Shown: positions 36,399 through 48,700 of the stretch, in pieces
Numbering within the stretch: position 1 is the stretch's first letter
Layout of the letters: every line of letters starts with the position of its first letter
Assembly (NCBI GenBank): GCA_964036275.1
Contig: OZ038434.1
Span: 2,812,560-2,876,559, forward strand
Source of the DNA: Litoditis marina
Lineage: Eukaryota > Nematoda > Chromadorea > Rhabditida > Rhabditidae
DNA length: 64,000 nt
Reading direction: 5' to 3'
Notes under the pieces: model-generated
What the model was told of the DNA's origin: nothing
Seen by the model: only the letters and a program-made list of their open reading frames with translations
The model's database searches: none
Translations under genes and position numbers: made by a program

Positions 36399-37085
36399 GA
36401 GCCGGAATGCGTTGAAATCCGGCCGGTGGTACAAGCCCCCTCCCTATAGTACAACCCCCTTTAACAGGGAATTGTATTGAGAGGAGAATTATACGGAGGG
36501 AAACTGAGGGTAAAGGAAGGGATTCAACAATTTCCCCAGACTTTTACAGTACACAAGCGAATTTTCCGATGATTGCTCGCTGGCGCAAACTTCAATTTTC
36601 ACGAAAGTCAATTCGAGCACTTATTGTAACAGTTTATTAGAAGAAGCTAAATTGCCCAATTTCCCAGATAACGACCGTACAAGGCTCAGTGACGCTAGTA
36701 GAAAAATAGAAGTTACGTACAAAGTTAACAAACTAGGTACTTTTTTGCAATTTCGGTGTTAGTTTTATCTTTTAAATGACCTTTACTGAACACCAAGCGA
36801 GCGGTTCTGCAGTTGGTGTCGGTGAAGGTTTACTATATTAACAACATCCACTATACCAGCATGGAGGATATTGTCGCCCTACGGGCTGTGACGATTCGAC
36901 TTCCTTACACGGATACAGCAGGCATCCGTGGCCTACTGAAAGTGAGTTGTTCATCTCATTTAGCATTTTTCATACATACGGTTTCCATATAAAACTTTTA
37001 GTTGAGCAAATGTTTTCCAAAAAGTTAGATCGTACCGTACTTTCACTCTTACAAAGGGTGTGCGGGCCCGATAGGCGAATTCACT

Positions 37086-37370
37086 CGGTTTTCCATCCCG
37101 AACCGAACCGCGAACCGGTTTTCCATCCCGAACCGCGAACCGGTCACTGGAGAACCGAACCGACCGAACCGCGCATTCTAAATCGACCGGTTCTCCAGTG
37201 GAAGGTTTGAACCGAACGATATTAATCATGATTTGAACAAACAAGTAGTATACGAGGTAAAATATGTGGATCCCCGGTTCGTTTCGTTCCGTTTCCTGGA
37301 GAACCGGTCGGTTCGGTTCGGTTCTCCAGTGACCGGTTCGGTTCGGGAAGGACAAGGTTCTCCAGTGAAG
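37086..37370. repeat. foldback built on GAACCGG/CCGGTTC motifs
   Basis: Left arm 37126-37166 (TCCCGAACCGCGAACCGGTC, then ACTGGAGAACCGAACC) is the near-perfect inverse of 37306-37348. Extra copies of the motifs surround both arms: TTTTCCATCCCGAACCG occurs twice at the left and GGTTCTCCAGTG three times overall. The GC content contrasts with the surrounding intron. Confidence 0.8.
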
Positions 37371-37744
37371 TGGCCTGTTCGATCGCTTCTTGAAAAAGTT
37401 GAAGCTCACGTTTGCATGGGACAACATTTGTTGTGAAAATTGAGTATACAGTATTTTTCGAAGCCTCATTTTTTCGCTTATTTTGATTTTAGTTTTGACG
37501 ATTCTGATTACTTCGATGCGCGAGCTCTTCTACATCGTTTTTCTAAACTGTGAGAGTGGTTATTGGATTTTTTTTTATCGAAACACTATTTTATTTTGGA
37601 AAATTTTGTTGGTGAGAAAAACGGAAAAATTGAATTCGAAGTTGGAGCGCGTCCCAAATTACGATTTCTATGAAAAAGAACGTGATAAACTAGACACATA
37701 GCAATAGCGCATACACCTTCCTCTTGAAAAACGTATATAGTGAG

Positions 37745-37838
37745 TGCCAAATTTATAAATTTCTGTCTCTCACCGGAATCGAAACTGCTAGCGAAATTTT
37801 CGTAGCAGGGCGCTAACCACTGCGCTATTAAGGCACAT
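37745..37838 (-). ncRNA. tRNA-like relic (A and B box)
   Basis: On the minus strand TAGCGCAGTGGTTAGCGC (37827-37810) fits a tRNA D-arm/A-box and GTTTCGATTCCGG (37785-37773) fits a B-box, at tRNA-like spacing. An anticodon-arm-like inverted repeat CTGCTA/TAGCAG lies between them. The acceptor stem (GTGCCTT) finds no partner downstream and the T-stem does not pair. I therefore read this as a tRNA-derived relic or SINE-like fragment, not a working tRNA. Confidence 0.35.
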
Positions 37839-38227
37839 AACCGCCAGGCTTCGGAATCGAAGAAATGTTTGCGTACACAGCGGAAAGTCAGATATACAGT
37901 ACCCTCCCGCCATTCCGTTGGCAACGACTATAATGTAGATGTATTGCAGGCGTGGCAGTAAGGCCAGAGGGATATTGTATGCGCCGGCGTCTACGAAGTA
38001 CTTGGCTTGGAGCCATTCGCATTGGTTGGCATCGACAACGTGCTACAAGAAGTGAAGAATAAGCTGCTCTTCGAAATGGGCGCTCATGAGGAAACGATTG
38101 ACGGAGAGGTTGTCCAGTTGAAGATAGATCGTGCTGACGATACTCTTGTGGTCAAGTTCAAGGTTTATGTTTACTCTGACCCCGACGACGAATTTATCGT
38201 GTCATTCGAAGCTTATCCAGAATCCTG

Positions 38228-38252
38228 CCCCCCCCCCCCCCCCCCCCCCCCC
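38228..38252 (+). repeat. 25-base C homopolymer
   Basis: Uninterrupted C run at the end of the last coding-like exon of the unknown gene, 70 bp before the second copy of the duplicated segment begins. Confidence 0.9.
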
Positions 38253-38322
38253 TGTGACGATTTTGACATATTACTCTAAACTTTTTGACATATCACTTCC
38301 AATTATTCGTTATCTATTGCCC

Positions 38323-39993
38323 CTCTCTCTCTCTACCAAGCTCTCTCTCTCGATGTTTGTGCTCTCGGATTTTACCGGGAGGTACGCTCTTGGAACGCAA
38401 TTAGGCTGGGCTCGCCAAACGGAGCGAGACGGCCACAAAACTGGGTCAAATTTGCGAAGCCGCTCTCGCTCAGCTCGGAATTATGCAGAAATTCGTCCCA
38501 GGTGCACACTTCGCTCAAAAAACCAAGATGTTTGCACATTTTTCTTCGTAATACGAAATATGGACCCAACATGAATACGTGCAGACTAAATCAAACATCT
38601 ACGTATACTACTGTTCATTCGTACATGGTCTCCCACAGTAGGTCTTCAATAATTTGAAGAAGAGGTTGTATCGGATAAGCCGATGAACGAACTGAAACGA
38701 ACATGGGAAGCTCAAAATCCTCCTATTTAACCTTTTCAAAAACTGAGTCAAATTAGAAGTTTTCTACTTTCGGAGTTCGCGTGAAAATGATTTGTGAATA
38801 TCGAGAAGTTATACAAGAAAAATCTTTCGTTTGTTTTTCCATCATCTATCAATCACAAATAATAGGTGATAATTTGAATAAAGCAGAACAAGTTCATCGA
38901 CGCTCGTTATCAAAGAGTAATTAGTGTGTAATAGGTGTGCATGCGAGCAACAATGACCAATGGCATGTTAGAACGGTTAGTTACCATGTTATAGGCGTGA
39001 AGAACCGAAAACAAGTAACCCCAATTAGTGAAATGGGCGGAGCAATGTCACGTACAAATGATTAACTTAACTATACATCACTATTGTCCAATGTCTCTCT
39101 CAAAGCCTACTTCCAATCCTTCTCAATCATTGGGGTTTCCATCTATCTCTAGTCCTCTTCAGGGCGCGGATGGACCCTCTTCTTCTTTTTTCTATTCTTC
39201 GACTTTCTCTCTCTTCTCTTTCACAGCTCAAACTCCTCTCCCATCTAACTCAGCTGCCTCCTCTACTCTTGGTAGCACTGGCTCACTTTTTTTCAGTGAT
39301 TCATTCAAATATCTAGGAAAATGGTTGACGTACTTTGAAGAAAAATGTAATAAAATGTTTTGGAATGTCTGCAGACCCCTGATCAAAGACTAATTTGCGC
39401 AGCGCTCCGCGCTGCGCCCGATACTCATCTTACTTTCTATAGTTCCAAATTCACAAATTAGTTAGGACAAGCAATTGCTGCGTTGGCATTGAAAATGAGT
39501 TTATTCGTGTACAACCTCTCCTGTTGCTATATTCATGCAAATCGGGTATTTCCCACCTTTCCAGTCAGGCACCCCAACTTACCCCAACGGGAAAAACGCT
39601 ATCATCTATCAATGAACAACAACAAAAAAGGGAAACACATAACTTTCACACATATTATTTTTTCAAAAGATCTACCTGACTGTGTCTCTACCTGCTTTTT
39701 CTCGTAGTTGTATAATTTTATTTACACTAATTATAGCCCTAAACGGCTACAATTCGCTTTTGATAATCAGAGTACACCCAAATTGTTGTTTCCCACGGTC
39801 TGCGCAACTTTCCCAATGGTAACTATAGATAAGGGGTCAAACAAACAACAAATTGCGCGCCAAAAAGTCGTTGTACGAAAGAACTATGGGTTTATTCCTC
39901 ATTCGACACTTCTTTCCCTAACTTTCTTGCTCACACTAATCCCAAATTATCAGTTAGGGGAATCAAAACCAAAGGGAAATAGCATTTGGATCC
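38323..39993. repeat. segmental duplication, copy 2
   Basis: Direct-orientation partner of 18195-19868, about 20.1 kb downstream. It begins in the same CT tract, keeps the 121-codon frame (39028-39393), the GC hairpin (39397-39417) and the inverted satellite B half-unit (39931-39993). The sequence upstream of the CT tract is unrelated to that upstream of copy 1, so the left breakpoint is sharp. Confidence 0.9.
39397..39417. repeat. GC-rich perfect hairpin, second copy
   Basis: Same 9-bp stem and TCC spacer as at 19273-19293. Confidence 0.7.
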
Positions 39994-42761
39994 TTCCCTA
40001 ACTGATAATTTGGGGGTAGTATGAGTATATACGATCAATTTTGCAAGAATATAGTCCACATCTTTTCTACTAAGCCTCCTACAGTACACATGCTAACTTT
40101 ACCATGGCTCTTTATGGATTCAAATTCTATTTCCCTTTGATTTTGATTCCCCTAACTGATAATTTGGGATTAGTGTGAGCATATACGATCAATTTTGCAA
40201 ATGAATATAGTCCACATCTTTTCTACTGAGCCTCCTACAGTACACATGCTAACTTTACCATGGCACTGTACGAATCCAAATTCTAATTCCCTTTGATTTT
40301 GATTTCCCTAACTGATAATTTGGGGATAGTATGAGTATATACGATCAATTTTGCAAATGATTATAGTCCACATCTTATATACTAAGCCTCCTGAAGTACA
40401 CATGCTAACTTTACCATGGTTCTTTACGGATCCAAATTCTAATTTTCGTTGATTTTGATTTCCCTAACTGATAATTTGGGGGTAGTATGAGTATATACGA
40501 TCAATTTCGCAAATAAATATAGTCCACATCTTCTCTACTAAGCCTCCTACAGTACACATGCTAACTTTACCATGGCACTTTACGAATCCAAATTCTAGTT
40601 TCCTTTAATTTTGATTTCTCTAACTGATAATTTGGGGGTAGTATGAGTATATACGATCAATTTCGCAAATGAATATAGTCCACATCTTCTTTACTAAGCC
40701 TCCTACAGTACACATGCTAACTTTACCATGGCTCTTTACCCTTTACGGATCCAAATCCTATTTCCCTTTGGTTTTGATTCCCCTAACTGATAATTTGGGA
40801 TTAGTGTGAGCATATACGATCAATTTTGCAAATGAACATAGTCCACATATTTCATACTAAGCCTCCTACAGTACACATACTAACTTTACCATGGTTCTTT
40901 ACGGATCCAAATTCTAATTTTCTTTGATTTTGATTCCCCTAACTGATAATTTGGGATTAGTGTGAGCATATACGATCAATTTTGCAAATGAATATAGTCC
41001 ACATCTTTTCTACCAAACCTCCTATAGTACACATGCTAACTTTACCATAGCTCTTTACGGATCCGAATTCTAATTCCCTTTGATTTTGATTTCCCTAACT
41101 GATAATTTGGGGGTAGTATGAGTTATATACGATCAATTTTGCAAATGAATCTAGTCCACATCTTTTCTACTAAGCCTCCTACAGTACACATGCTAACTTT
41201 ACCATGGCACTGTACGAATCCAAATTCTAATTCCCTTTGATTTTGATTTCCCTAACTGATAATTTGGGGGTAGTATGAGTATATACATACGATCAATTTT
41301 GCAAATGAATATAGTCCACATCTTTTCTACTAAGCCTCCTACAGTACACATGCTAACTTTACCATGGCTCTTTACGGATCCAAATTCTATTTCCCTTTGG
41401 TTTTGATTTCCCTAACTGATAATTTGGGGGTAGTATGAGTATATACGATCAATTTTGCAAATGAATATAGTCCACATCTTTTCTACTAAGCCTCCTACAG
41501 TACACATACTAACTTTACCATGGCACTTTACGAATCCAAATTCTAATTTCCTTCGATTTTGATTTCCCTAACTGATAATTTGGGGTAGTATGAGTATATA
41601 CGATCAAATTTACAAATGAATCTAGTCCACATCCTTTCTACTAAGCCCCCTACAGTACACATGCTAACTTTACCATGGCTCTTTACGGATCCATATTCTA
41701 GTTCCCTTTGATTTTGATTCCCCTAACTGATAATTTGGGGGTAGTATGAGTATATACGATCAATTTCGCAAATGAATGTAGTCCACATCTTCTCTACTAA
41801 GCCTCCTACAGTACACATGCTAACTTTACCATGGCTCTTTACGGATCCAAATTCTATTTCCCTTTGGTTTTTTCCCTAACTGATAATTTGGGGGTAGTAT
41901 GTATATACGATCAGTTTTGTATATACGATTGTATATATAATAGTATAACGATCAATTTTGCAAATGAATATAGTCCACATCTTTTCTACTAAGCGTCCTA
42001 CAGTACACATGCTAACTTTACCATGGCTCTTTACCCTTTACGGATCCAAATCCTATTTCCCTTTGGTTTTGATTCCCCTAACTGATAATTTGGGATTAGT
42101 GTGAGCATATACGATCAATTTTGCAAATGAACATAGTCCACATATTTCATACTAAGCCTCCTACAGTACACATACTAACTTTACCATGGCTCTTTACGGA
42201 TCCAAATTCTATTTCCCTTTGGTTTTGATTTCCCTAACTGATAATGGGGTAGTATGAGTATATACGATCAAATTTACAAATGAATCTAGTCCACATCCTT
42301 TCTACTAAGCCCCCTACAGTACACATGCTAACTTTACCATGGCTCTTTACGGATCCATATTCTAGTTCCCTTTGATTTTGATTCCCCTAACTGATAATTT
42401 GGGGGTAGTATGAGTATATACGATCAATTTCGCAAATGAATGTAGTCCACATCTTCTCTACTAAGCCTCCTACAGTACACATGCTAACTTTACCATGGCT
42501 CTTTACGGATCCAAATTCTATTTCCCTTTGGTTTTTTCCCTAACTGATAATTTGGGGGTAGTATGTATATACGATCAGTTTTGTATATACGATTGTATAT
42601 ATAATAGTATAACGATCAATTTTGCAAATGAATATAGTCCACATCTTTTCTACTAAGCGTCCTACAGTACACATGCTAACTTTACCATGGCTCTTTACGA
42701 ATCCAAATTCTAATTTCCTTCGATTTTGATTTTCCTAACTGATAATTTGGGGTAGTATGAG
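39994..42761 (+). repeat. satellite B array 2 (~155-bp unit, about 18 copies)
   Basis: Same unit as at 19869-20832 but about three times as many copies. A block of about 445 bp ending near 42034 recurs with a 664-bp offset, ending near 42698; both copies carry the same rare insertion GTATATACGATTGTATATAT, showing local amplification of several units together. The last unit stops in TAGTATGAG and the next base belongs to satellite A, with no unique DNA between. Confidence 0.93.
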
Positions 42762-45700
42762 TCTGGGGTAATAGCCGCAGGTTCAGAGTTTACTTCAAGC
42801 TTCCCGCTGTGATGCAAGTCACGAGCTAGACGCGGGTTAAGCAACGAGTGTTTGGGTGGAGGATATACTCTTAGTACCGCAAGGGAACAGTCGCCGACAC
42901 TAGAACGCCGGATCTGGGGTAATAGCCGCAGGTCCACAGTTTACTTCAAGCTTCCCGCTGTGATGCAAGTCACGAGCTAGACGCGGGTTAAGCAACGAGT
43001 GTTTGGGTGGAGGATATACTCTTAGTACCGCAAGGGAACAGTCGCCGACACTAGAACACCGGATCTGGGGTAATAGCCGCAGGTCCAAAGTTTACTTCAA
43101 GCTTCCCGCTGTGATGCAAGTCACGAGCTAGACGCGGGTTAAGCAGCGAGTGTTTGGGTGGAGGATATACTCTTAGTACCGCAAGGGAACAGTCGCCGAC
43201 ACTATAACGCCGGATCTGGGGTAATAGCCGCAGGTCCAAAATTAACTTCAAGCTTCCCGCTGTGGTGCAAGTCACGAGCTAGACGCGGGTTAAGCAACGA
43301 GTGTTTGGGTGGAGGATATACTCTAAGTACCGCAAGGGAACAGTCGCCGACACTAGAACGCCGGATCTGGGGTAATAGCCGCAGGTCCAAAATTTACTTT
43401 AAGCTTCCCGCTGTGAGGCAAGTCACGAGCTAGACGCGGGTTAAGCAACGAGTGTTTGGGTGGAGGATATACTCTAAGTACCGCAAGGGAACAGTCGCCG
43501 ACACTAGAACGCCGGATCTGGGGTAATAGCCGCAGGTCCAAAATTTATTTCAAGCTTCCCGCTGTGATGCAAGTCACGAGCTAGACGCGGGTTAAGCAAC
43601 GAGTCTTTGGGTGGAGGATATACTCTTAGTACCGCAAGGGAACAGTCGCCGACACTAGAACACCGGATCTGGGGTAATAGCCGCAGGTTCAGAGTTTACT
43701 TCAAGCTTCCCGCTGTGATGCAAGTCACGAGCTAGACGCGGGTTAAGCAACGAGTGTTTGGGTGGAGGATATACTCTTAGTACCGCAAGGGAACAGTCGC
43801 CGACACTATAACGCCGGATCTGGGGTAATAGCCGCAGGTCCAAAATTTACTTCAAGCTTCCCGCTGTGGTGCAAGTCACGAGCTAGACGCGGGTTAAGCA
43901 ACGAGTGTTTGGGTGGAGGATATACTCTAAGTACCGCAAGGGAACAGTCGCCGACACTAGAACGCCGGATCTGGGGTAATAGCCGCAGGTCCAAAATTTA
44001 CTTCAAGCTTCCCGCTGTGATGCAAGTCACGAGCTAGACGCGGGTTAAGCAACGAGTGTTTGGGTGGAGGATATACTCTAAGTACCGCAAGGGAACAGTC
44101 GCCGACACTAGAACGCCGGATCTGGGGTAATAGCCGCAGGTCCAAAATTTATTTCAAGCTTCCCGCTGTGATGCAAGTCACGAGCTAGACGCGGGTTAAG
44201 CAACGAGTGTTTGGGTGGAGGATATACTCTTAGTACCGCAAGGGAACAGTCGCCGACACTATAACGCCGGATCTGGGGTAACAGCCGCAGGTCCAAAATT
44301 TACTTCAAGCTTCCCGCTGTGGTGCAAGTCACGAGCTAGACGCGGGTTAAGCAACAAGTGTTTGGGTGGAGGATATACTCTTAGTACCGCAAGGGAACAG
44401 TCGCCGACACTAGAACGCCGGATCTGGGGTAATAGCCGCAGGTCCAAAATTTATTTCAAGCTTCCCGCTGTGATGCAAGTCACGAGCTAGACGCGGGTTA
44501 AGCAACGAGTGTTTGGGAGGAGGATATACTCTTAGTACCGCAAGGGAACAGTCGCCGACACTAGAACACCGGATCTGGGGTAATAGCCGCAGGTTCAGAG
44601 TTTACTTCAAGCTTCCCGCTGTGATGCAAGTCACGAGCTAGACGCGGGTTAAGCAACGAGTGTTCGGGTGGAGGATATACTCTTAGTACCGCAAGGGAAC
44701 AGTCGCCGACACTATAACGCCGGATCTGGGGTAATAGCCGCAGGTCCAAAATTTACTTCAAGCTTCCCGCTGTGGTGCAAGTCACGAGCTAGACGCGGGT
44801 TAAGCAACGAGTGTTTGGGTGGAGGATATACTCTTAGTACCGCAAGGGAACAGTCGCCGACACTAGAACACCGGATCTGGGGTAATAGCCGCAGGTTTAG
44901 AGTTTACTTCAAGCTTCCCGCTGTGATGCAAGTCACGAGCTAGACGCGGGTTAAGCAGCGAGTGTTTGGGTGGAGGATATACTCTTAGTACCGCAAGGGA
45001 ACAGTCGCCGACACTAGAACACCGGATCTGGGGTAATAGCCGCAGGTCCAAAGTTTACTTCAAGCTTCCCGCTGTGATGCAAGTCACGAGCTAGACGCGG
45101 GTTAAGCAGCGAGTGTTTGGGTGGAGGATATACTCTTAGTACCGCAAGGGAACAGTCGCCGACACTATAACGCCGGATCTGGGGTAATAGCCGCAGGTCC
45201 AAAATTAACTTCAAGCTTCCCGCTGTGGTGCAAGTCACGAGCTAGACGCGGGTTAAGCAACGAGTGTTTGGGTGGAGGATATACTCTAAGTACCGCAAGG
45301 GAACAGTCGCCGACACTAGAACGCCGGATCTGGGGTAATAGCCGCAGGTCCAAAATTTACTTTAAGCTTCCCGCTGTGGTGCAAGTCACGAGCTAGACGC
45401 GGGTTAAGCAACGAGTGTTTGGGTGGAGGATATACTCTAAGTACCGCAAGGGAACAGTCGCCGACACTAGAACGCCGGATCTGGGGTAATAGCCGCAGGT
45501 CCAAAATTTATTTCAAGCTTCCCGCTGTGATGCAAGTCACGAGCTAGACGCGGGTTAAGCAACGAGTCTTTGGGTGGAGGATATACTCTTAGTACCGCAA
45601 GGGAACAGTCGCCGACACTAGAACACCGGATCTGGGGTAATAGCCGCAGGTTCAGAGTTTACTTCAAGCTTCCCGCTGTGATGCAAGTCACGAGCTAGAC

Positions 45701-48700
45701 GCGGGTTAAGCAACGAGTGTTTGGGTGGAGGATATACTCTTAGTACCGCAAGGGAACAGTCGCCGACACTATAACGCCGGATCTGGGGTAATAGCCGCAG
45801 GTCCAAAATTTACTTCAAGCTTCCCGCTGTGGTGCAAGTCACGAGCTAGACGCGGGTTAAGCAACGAGTGTTTGGGTGGAGGATATACTCTTAGTACCGC
45901 AAGGGAACAGTCGCCGACACTAGAACGCCGGATCTGGGGTAATAGCCGCAGGTCCAAAATTTATTTCAAGCTTCCCGCTGTGATGCAAGTCACGAGCTAG
46001 ACGCGGGTTAAGCAACGAGTGTTTGGGTGGAGGATATACTCTTAGTACCGCAAGGGAACAGTCGCCGACACTAGAACACCGGATCTGGGGTAATAGCCGC
46101 AGGTTCAGAGTTTACTTCAAGCTTCCCGCTGTGATGCAAGTCACGAGCTAGACGCGGGTTAAGCAACGAGTGTTCGGGTGGAGGATATACTCTTAGTACC
46201 GCAAGGGAACAGTCGCCGACACTATAACGCCGGATCTGGGGTAATAGCCGCAGGTCCAAAATTTACTTCAAGCTTCCCGCTGTGGTGCAAGTCACGAGCT
46301 AGACGCGGGTTAAGCAACGAGTGTTTGGGTGGAGGATATACTCTAAGTACCGCAAGGGAACAGTCGCCGACACTAGAACGCCGGATCTGGGGTAATAGCC
46401 GCAGGTCCAAAATTTATTTCAAGCTTCCCGCTGTGATGCAAGTCACGAGCTAGACGCGGGTTAAGCAACGAGTGTTTGGGTGGAGGATATACTCTTAGTA
46501 CCGCAAGGGAACAGTCGCCGACACTATAACGCCGGATCTGGGGTAATAGCCGCAGGTCCAAAATTTACTTCAAGCTTCCCGCTGTGGTGCAAGTCACGAG
46601 CTAGACGCGGGTTAAGCAACGAGTGTTTGGGTGGAGGATATACTCTTAGTACCGCAAGGGAACAGCCGCCGACACTATAACGCCGGATCTGGGGTAATAG
46701 CCGCAGGTCCAAAATTTACTTTAAGCTTCCCGCTGTGGTGCAAGTCACGAGCTAGACGCGGGTTAAGCAACGAGTGTTTGGGTGGAGGATATACTCTAAG
46801 TACCGCAAGGGAACAGTCGCCGACACTAGAACGCCGGATCTGGGGTAATAGCCGCAGGTCCAAAATTTATTTCAAGCTTCCCGCTGTGATGCAAGTCACG
46901 AGCTAGACGCGGGTTAAGCAACGAGTCTTTGGGTGGAGGATATACTCTTAGTACCGCAAGGGAACAGTCGCCGACACTAGAACACCGGATCTGGGGTAAT
47001 AGCCGCAGGTCCAAAATTTACTTCAAGCTTCCCGCTGTGGTGCAAGTCACGAGCTAGACGCGGGTTAAGCAACGAGTCTTTGGGTGGAGGATATACTCTT
47101 AGTACCGCAAGGGAACAGTCCCCGACACTATAACGCCGGATCTGGGGTAATAGCCGCAGGTCCAAAATTTACTTCAAGCTTCCCGCTGTGGTGCAAGTCA
47201 CGAGCTAGACGCGGGTTAAGCAACGAGTGTTTGGGTGGAGGATATACTCTAAGTACCGCAAGGGAACAGTCGCCGACACTAGAACGCCGGATCTGGGGTA
47301 ATAGCCGCAGGTCCAAAATTTATTTCAAGCTTCCCGCTGTGATGCAAGTCACGAGCTAGACGCGGGTTAAGCAACGAGTGTTTGGGTGGAGGATATACTC
47401 TTAGTACCGCAAGGGAACAGTCGCCGACACTATAACGCCGGATCTGGGGTAATAGCCGCAGGTCCAAAATTTACTTCAAGCTTCCCGCTGTGGTGCAAGT
47501 CACGAGCTAGACGCGGGTTAAGCAACGAGTGTTTGGGTGGAGGATATACTCTTAGTACCGCAAGGGAACAGCCGCCGACACTATAACGCCGGATCTGGGG
47601 TAATAGCCGCAGGTCCAAAATTTACTTTAAGCTTCCCGCAGTGGTGCAAGTCACGAGCTAGACGCGGGTTAAGCAACGAGTGTTTGGGTGGAGGATATAC
47701 TCTAAGTACCGCAAGGGAACAGTCGCCGACACTAGAACGCCGGATCTGGGGTAATAGCCGCAGGTCCAAAATTTATTTCAAGCTTCCCGCTGTGATGCAA
47801 GTCACGAGCTAGACGCGGGTTAAGCAACGAGTCTTTGGGTGGAGGATATACTCTTAGTACCGCAAGGGAACAGTCGCCGACACTAGAACACCGGATCTGG
47901 GGTAATAGCCGCAGGTTCAGAGTTTACTTCAAGCTTCCCGCTGTGATGCAAGTCACGAGCTAGACGCGGGTTAAGCAACGAGTGTTTGGGTGGAGGATAT
48001 ACTCTTAGTACCGCAAGGGAACAGTCGCCGACACTATAACGCCGGATCTGGGGTAATAGCCGCAGGTCCAAAATTTACTTCAAGCTTCCCGCTGTGGTGC
48101 AAGTCACGAGCTAGACGCGGGTTAAGCAACGAGTGTTTGGGTGGAGGATATACTCTAAGTACCGCAAGGGAACAGTCGCCGACACTAGAACGCCGGATCT
48201 GGGGTAATAGCCGCAGATCCAAAATTTACTTCAAGCTTCCCGCTGTGATGCAAGTCACGAGCTAGACGCGGGTTAAGCAACGAGTGTTTGGGTGGAGGAT
48301 ATACTCTAAGTACCGCAAGGGAACAGTCGCCGACACTAGAACGCCGGATCTGGGGTAATAGCCGCAGGTCCAAAATTTATTTCAAGCTTCCCGCTGTGAT
48401 GCAAGTCACGAGCTAGACGCGGGTTAAGCAACGAGTGTTTGGGTGGAGGATATACTCTTAGTACCGCAAGGGAACAGTCGCCGACACTATAACGCCGGAT
48501 CTGGGGTAACAGCCGCAGGTCCAAAATTTACTTCAAGCTTCCCGCTGTGGTGCAAGTCACGAGCTAGACGCGGGTTAAGCAACGAGTGTTTGGGTGGAGG
48601 ATATACTCTTAGTACCGCAAGGGAACAGTCGCCGACACTAGAACGCCGGATCTGGGGTAATAGCCGCAGGTCCAAAATTTATTTCAAGCTTCCCGCTGTG

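Larger units (their letters stand above)
33919..38279 (+). pseudogene. unrecognised multi-exon gene, apparently broken at the 3' end
   Basis: Five exons with consensus acceptors and donors, each a multiple of three: 33919-34068, 34854-34961, 35618-35713, 36231-36320 and 36813-36941. A sixth at 35909 (VAEPEKDHTMYFSGLSAFQM) may end near 35977 with a weaker donor. Pieces read FRPEFHVAFSHSCYSNNLRD, GLDGMQDAGSYQLILDTLDM, TIDWPENLIIRKVWLDDIDV, RYNDVHRWHWEYFIRHPAVK and YYINNIHYTSMEDIVALRAV. A last exon from 37950 reads VYEVLGLEPFALVGIDNVLQ and MGAHEETIDGEVVQLKID. It has an in-frame TAA at 37959 if phase 0 is kept, and it runs into a 25-base C tract and then the duplicated segment. No start exon is certain. 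I do not recognise the family; Caenorhabditis-expanded F-box-associated genes are one guess. Introns hold foldback elements. Confidence 0.5.

Noticed and set aside
36960..37469. 169-codon minus-strand Arg/Pro-rich frame
   Set aside because: It runs through the GAACCGG foldback, whose repeated motifs give open frames on both strands.
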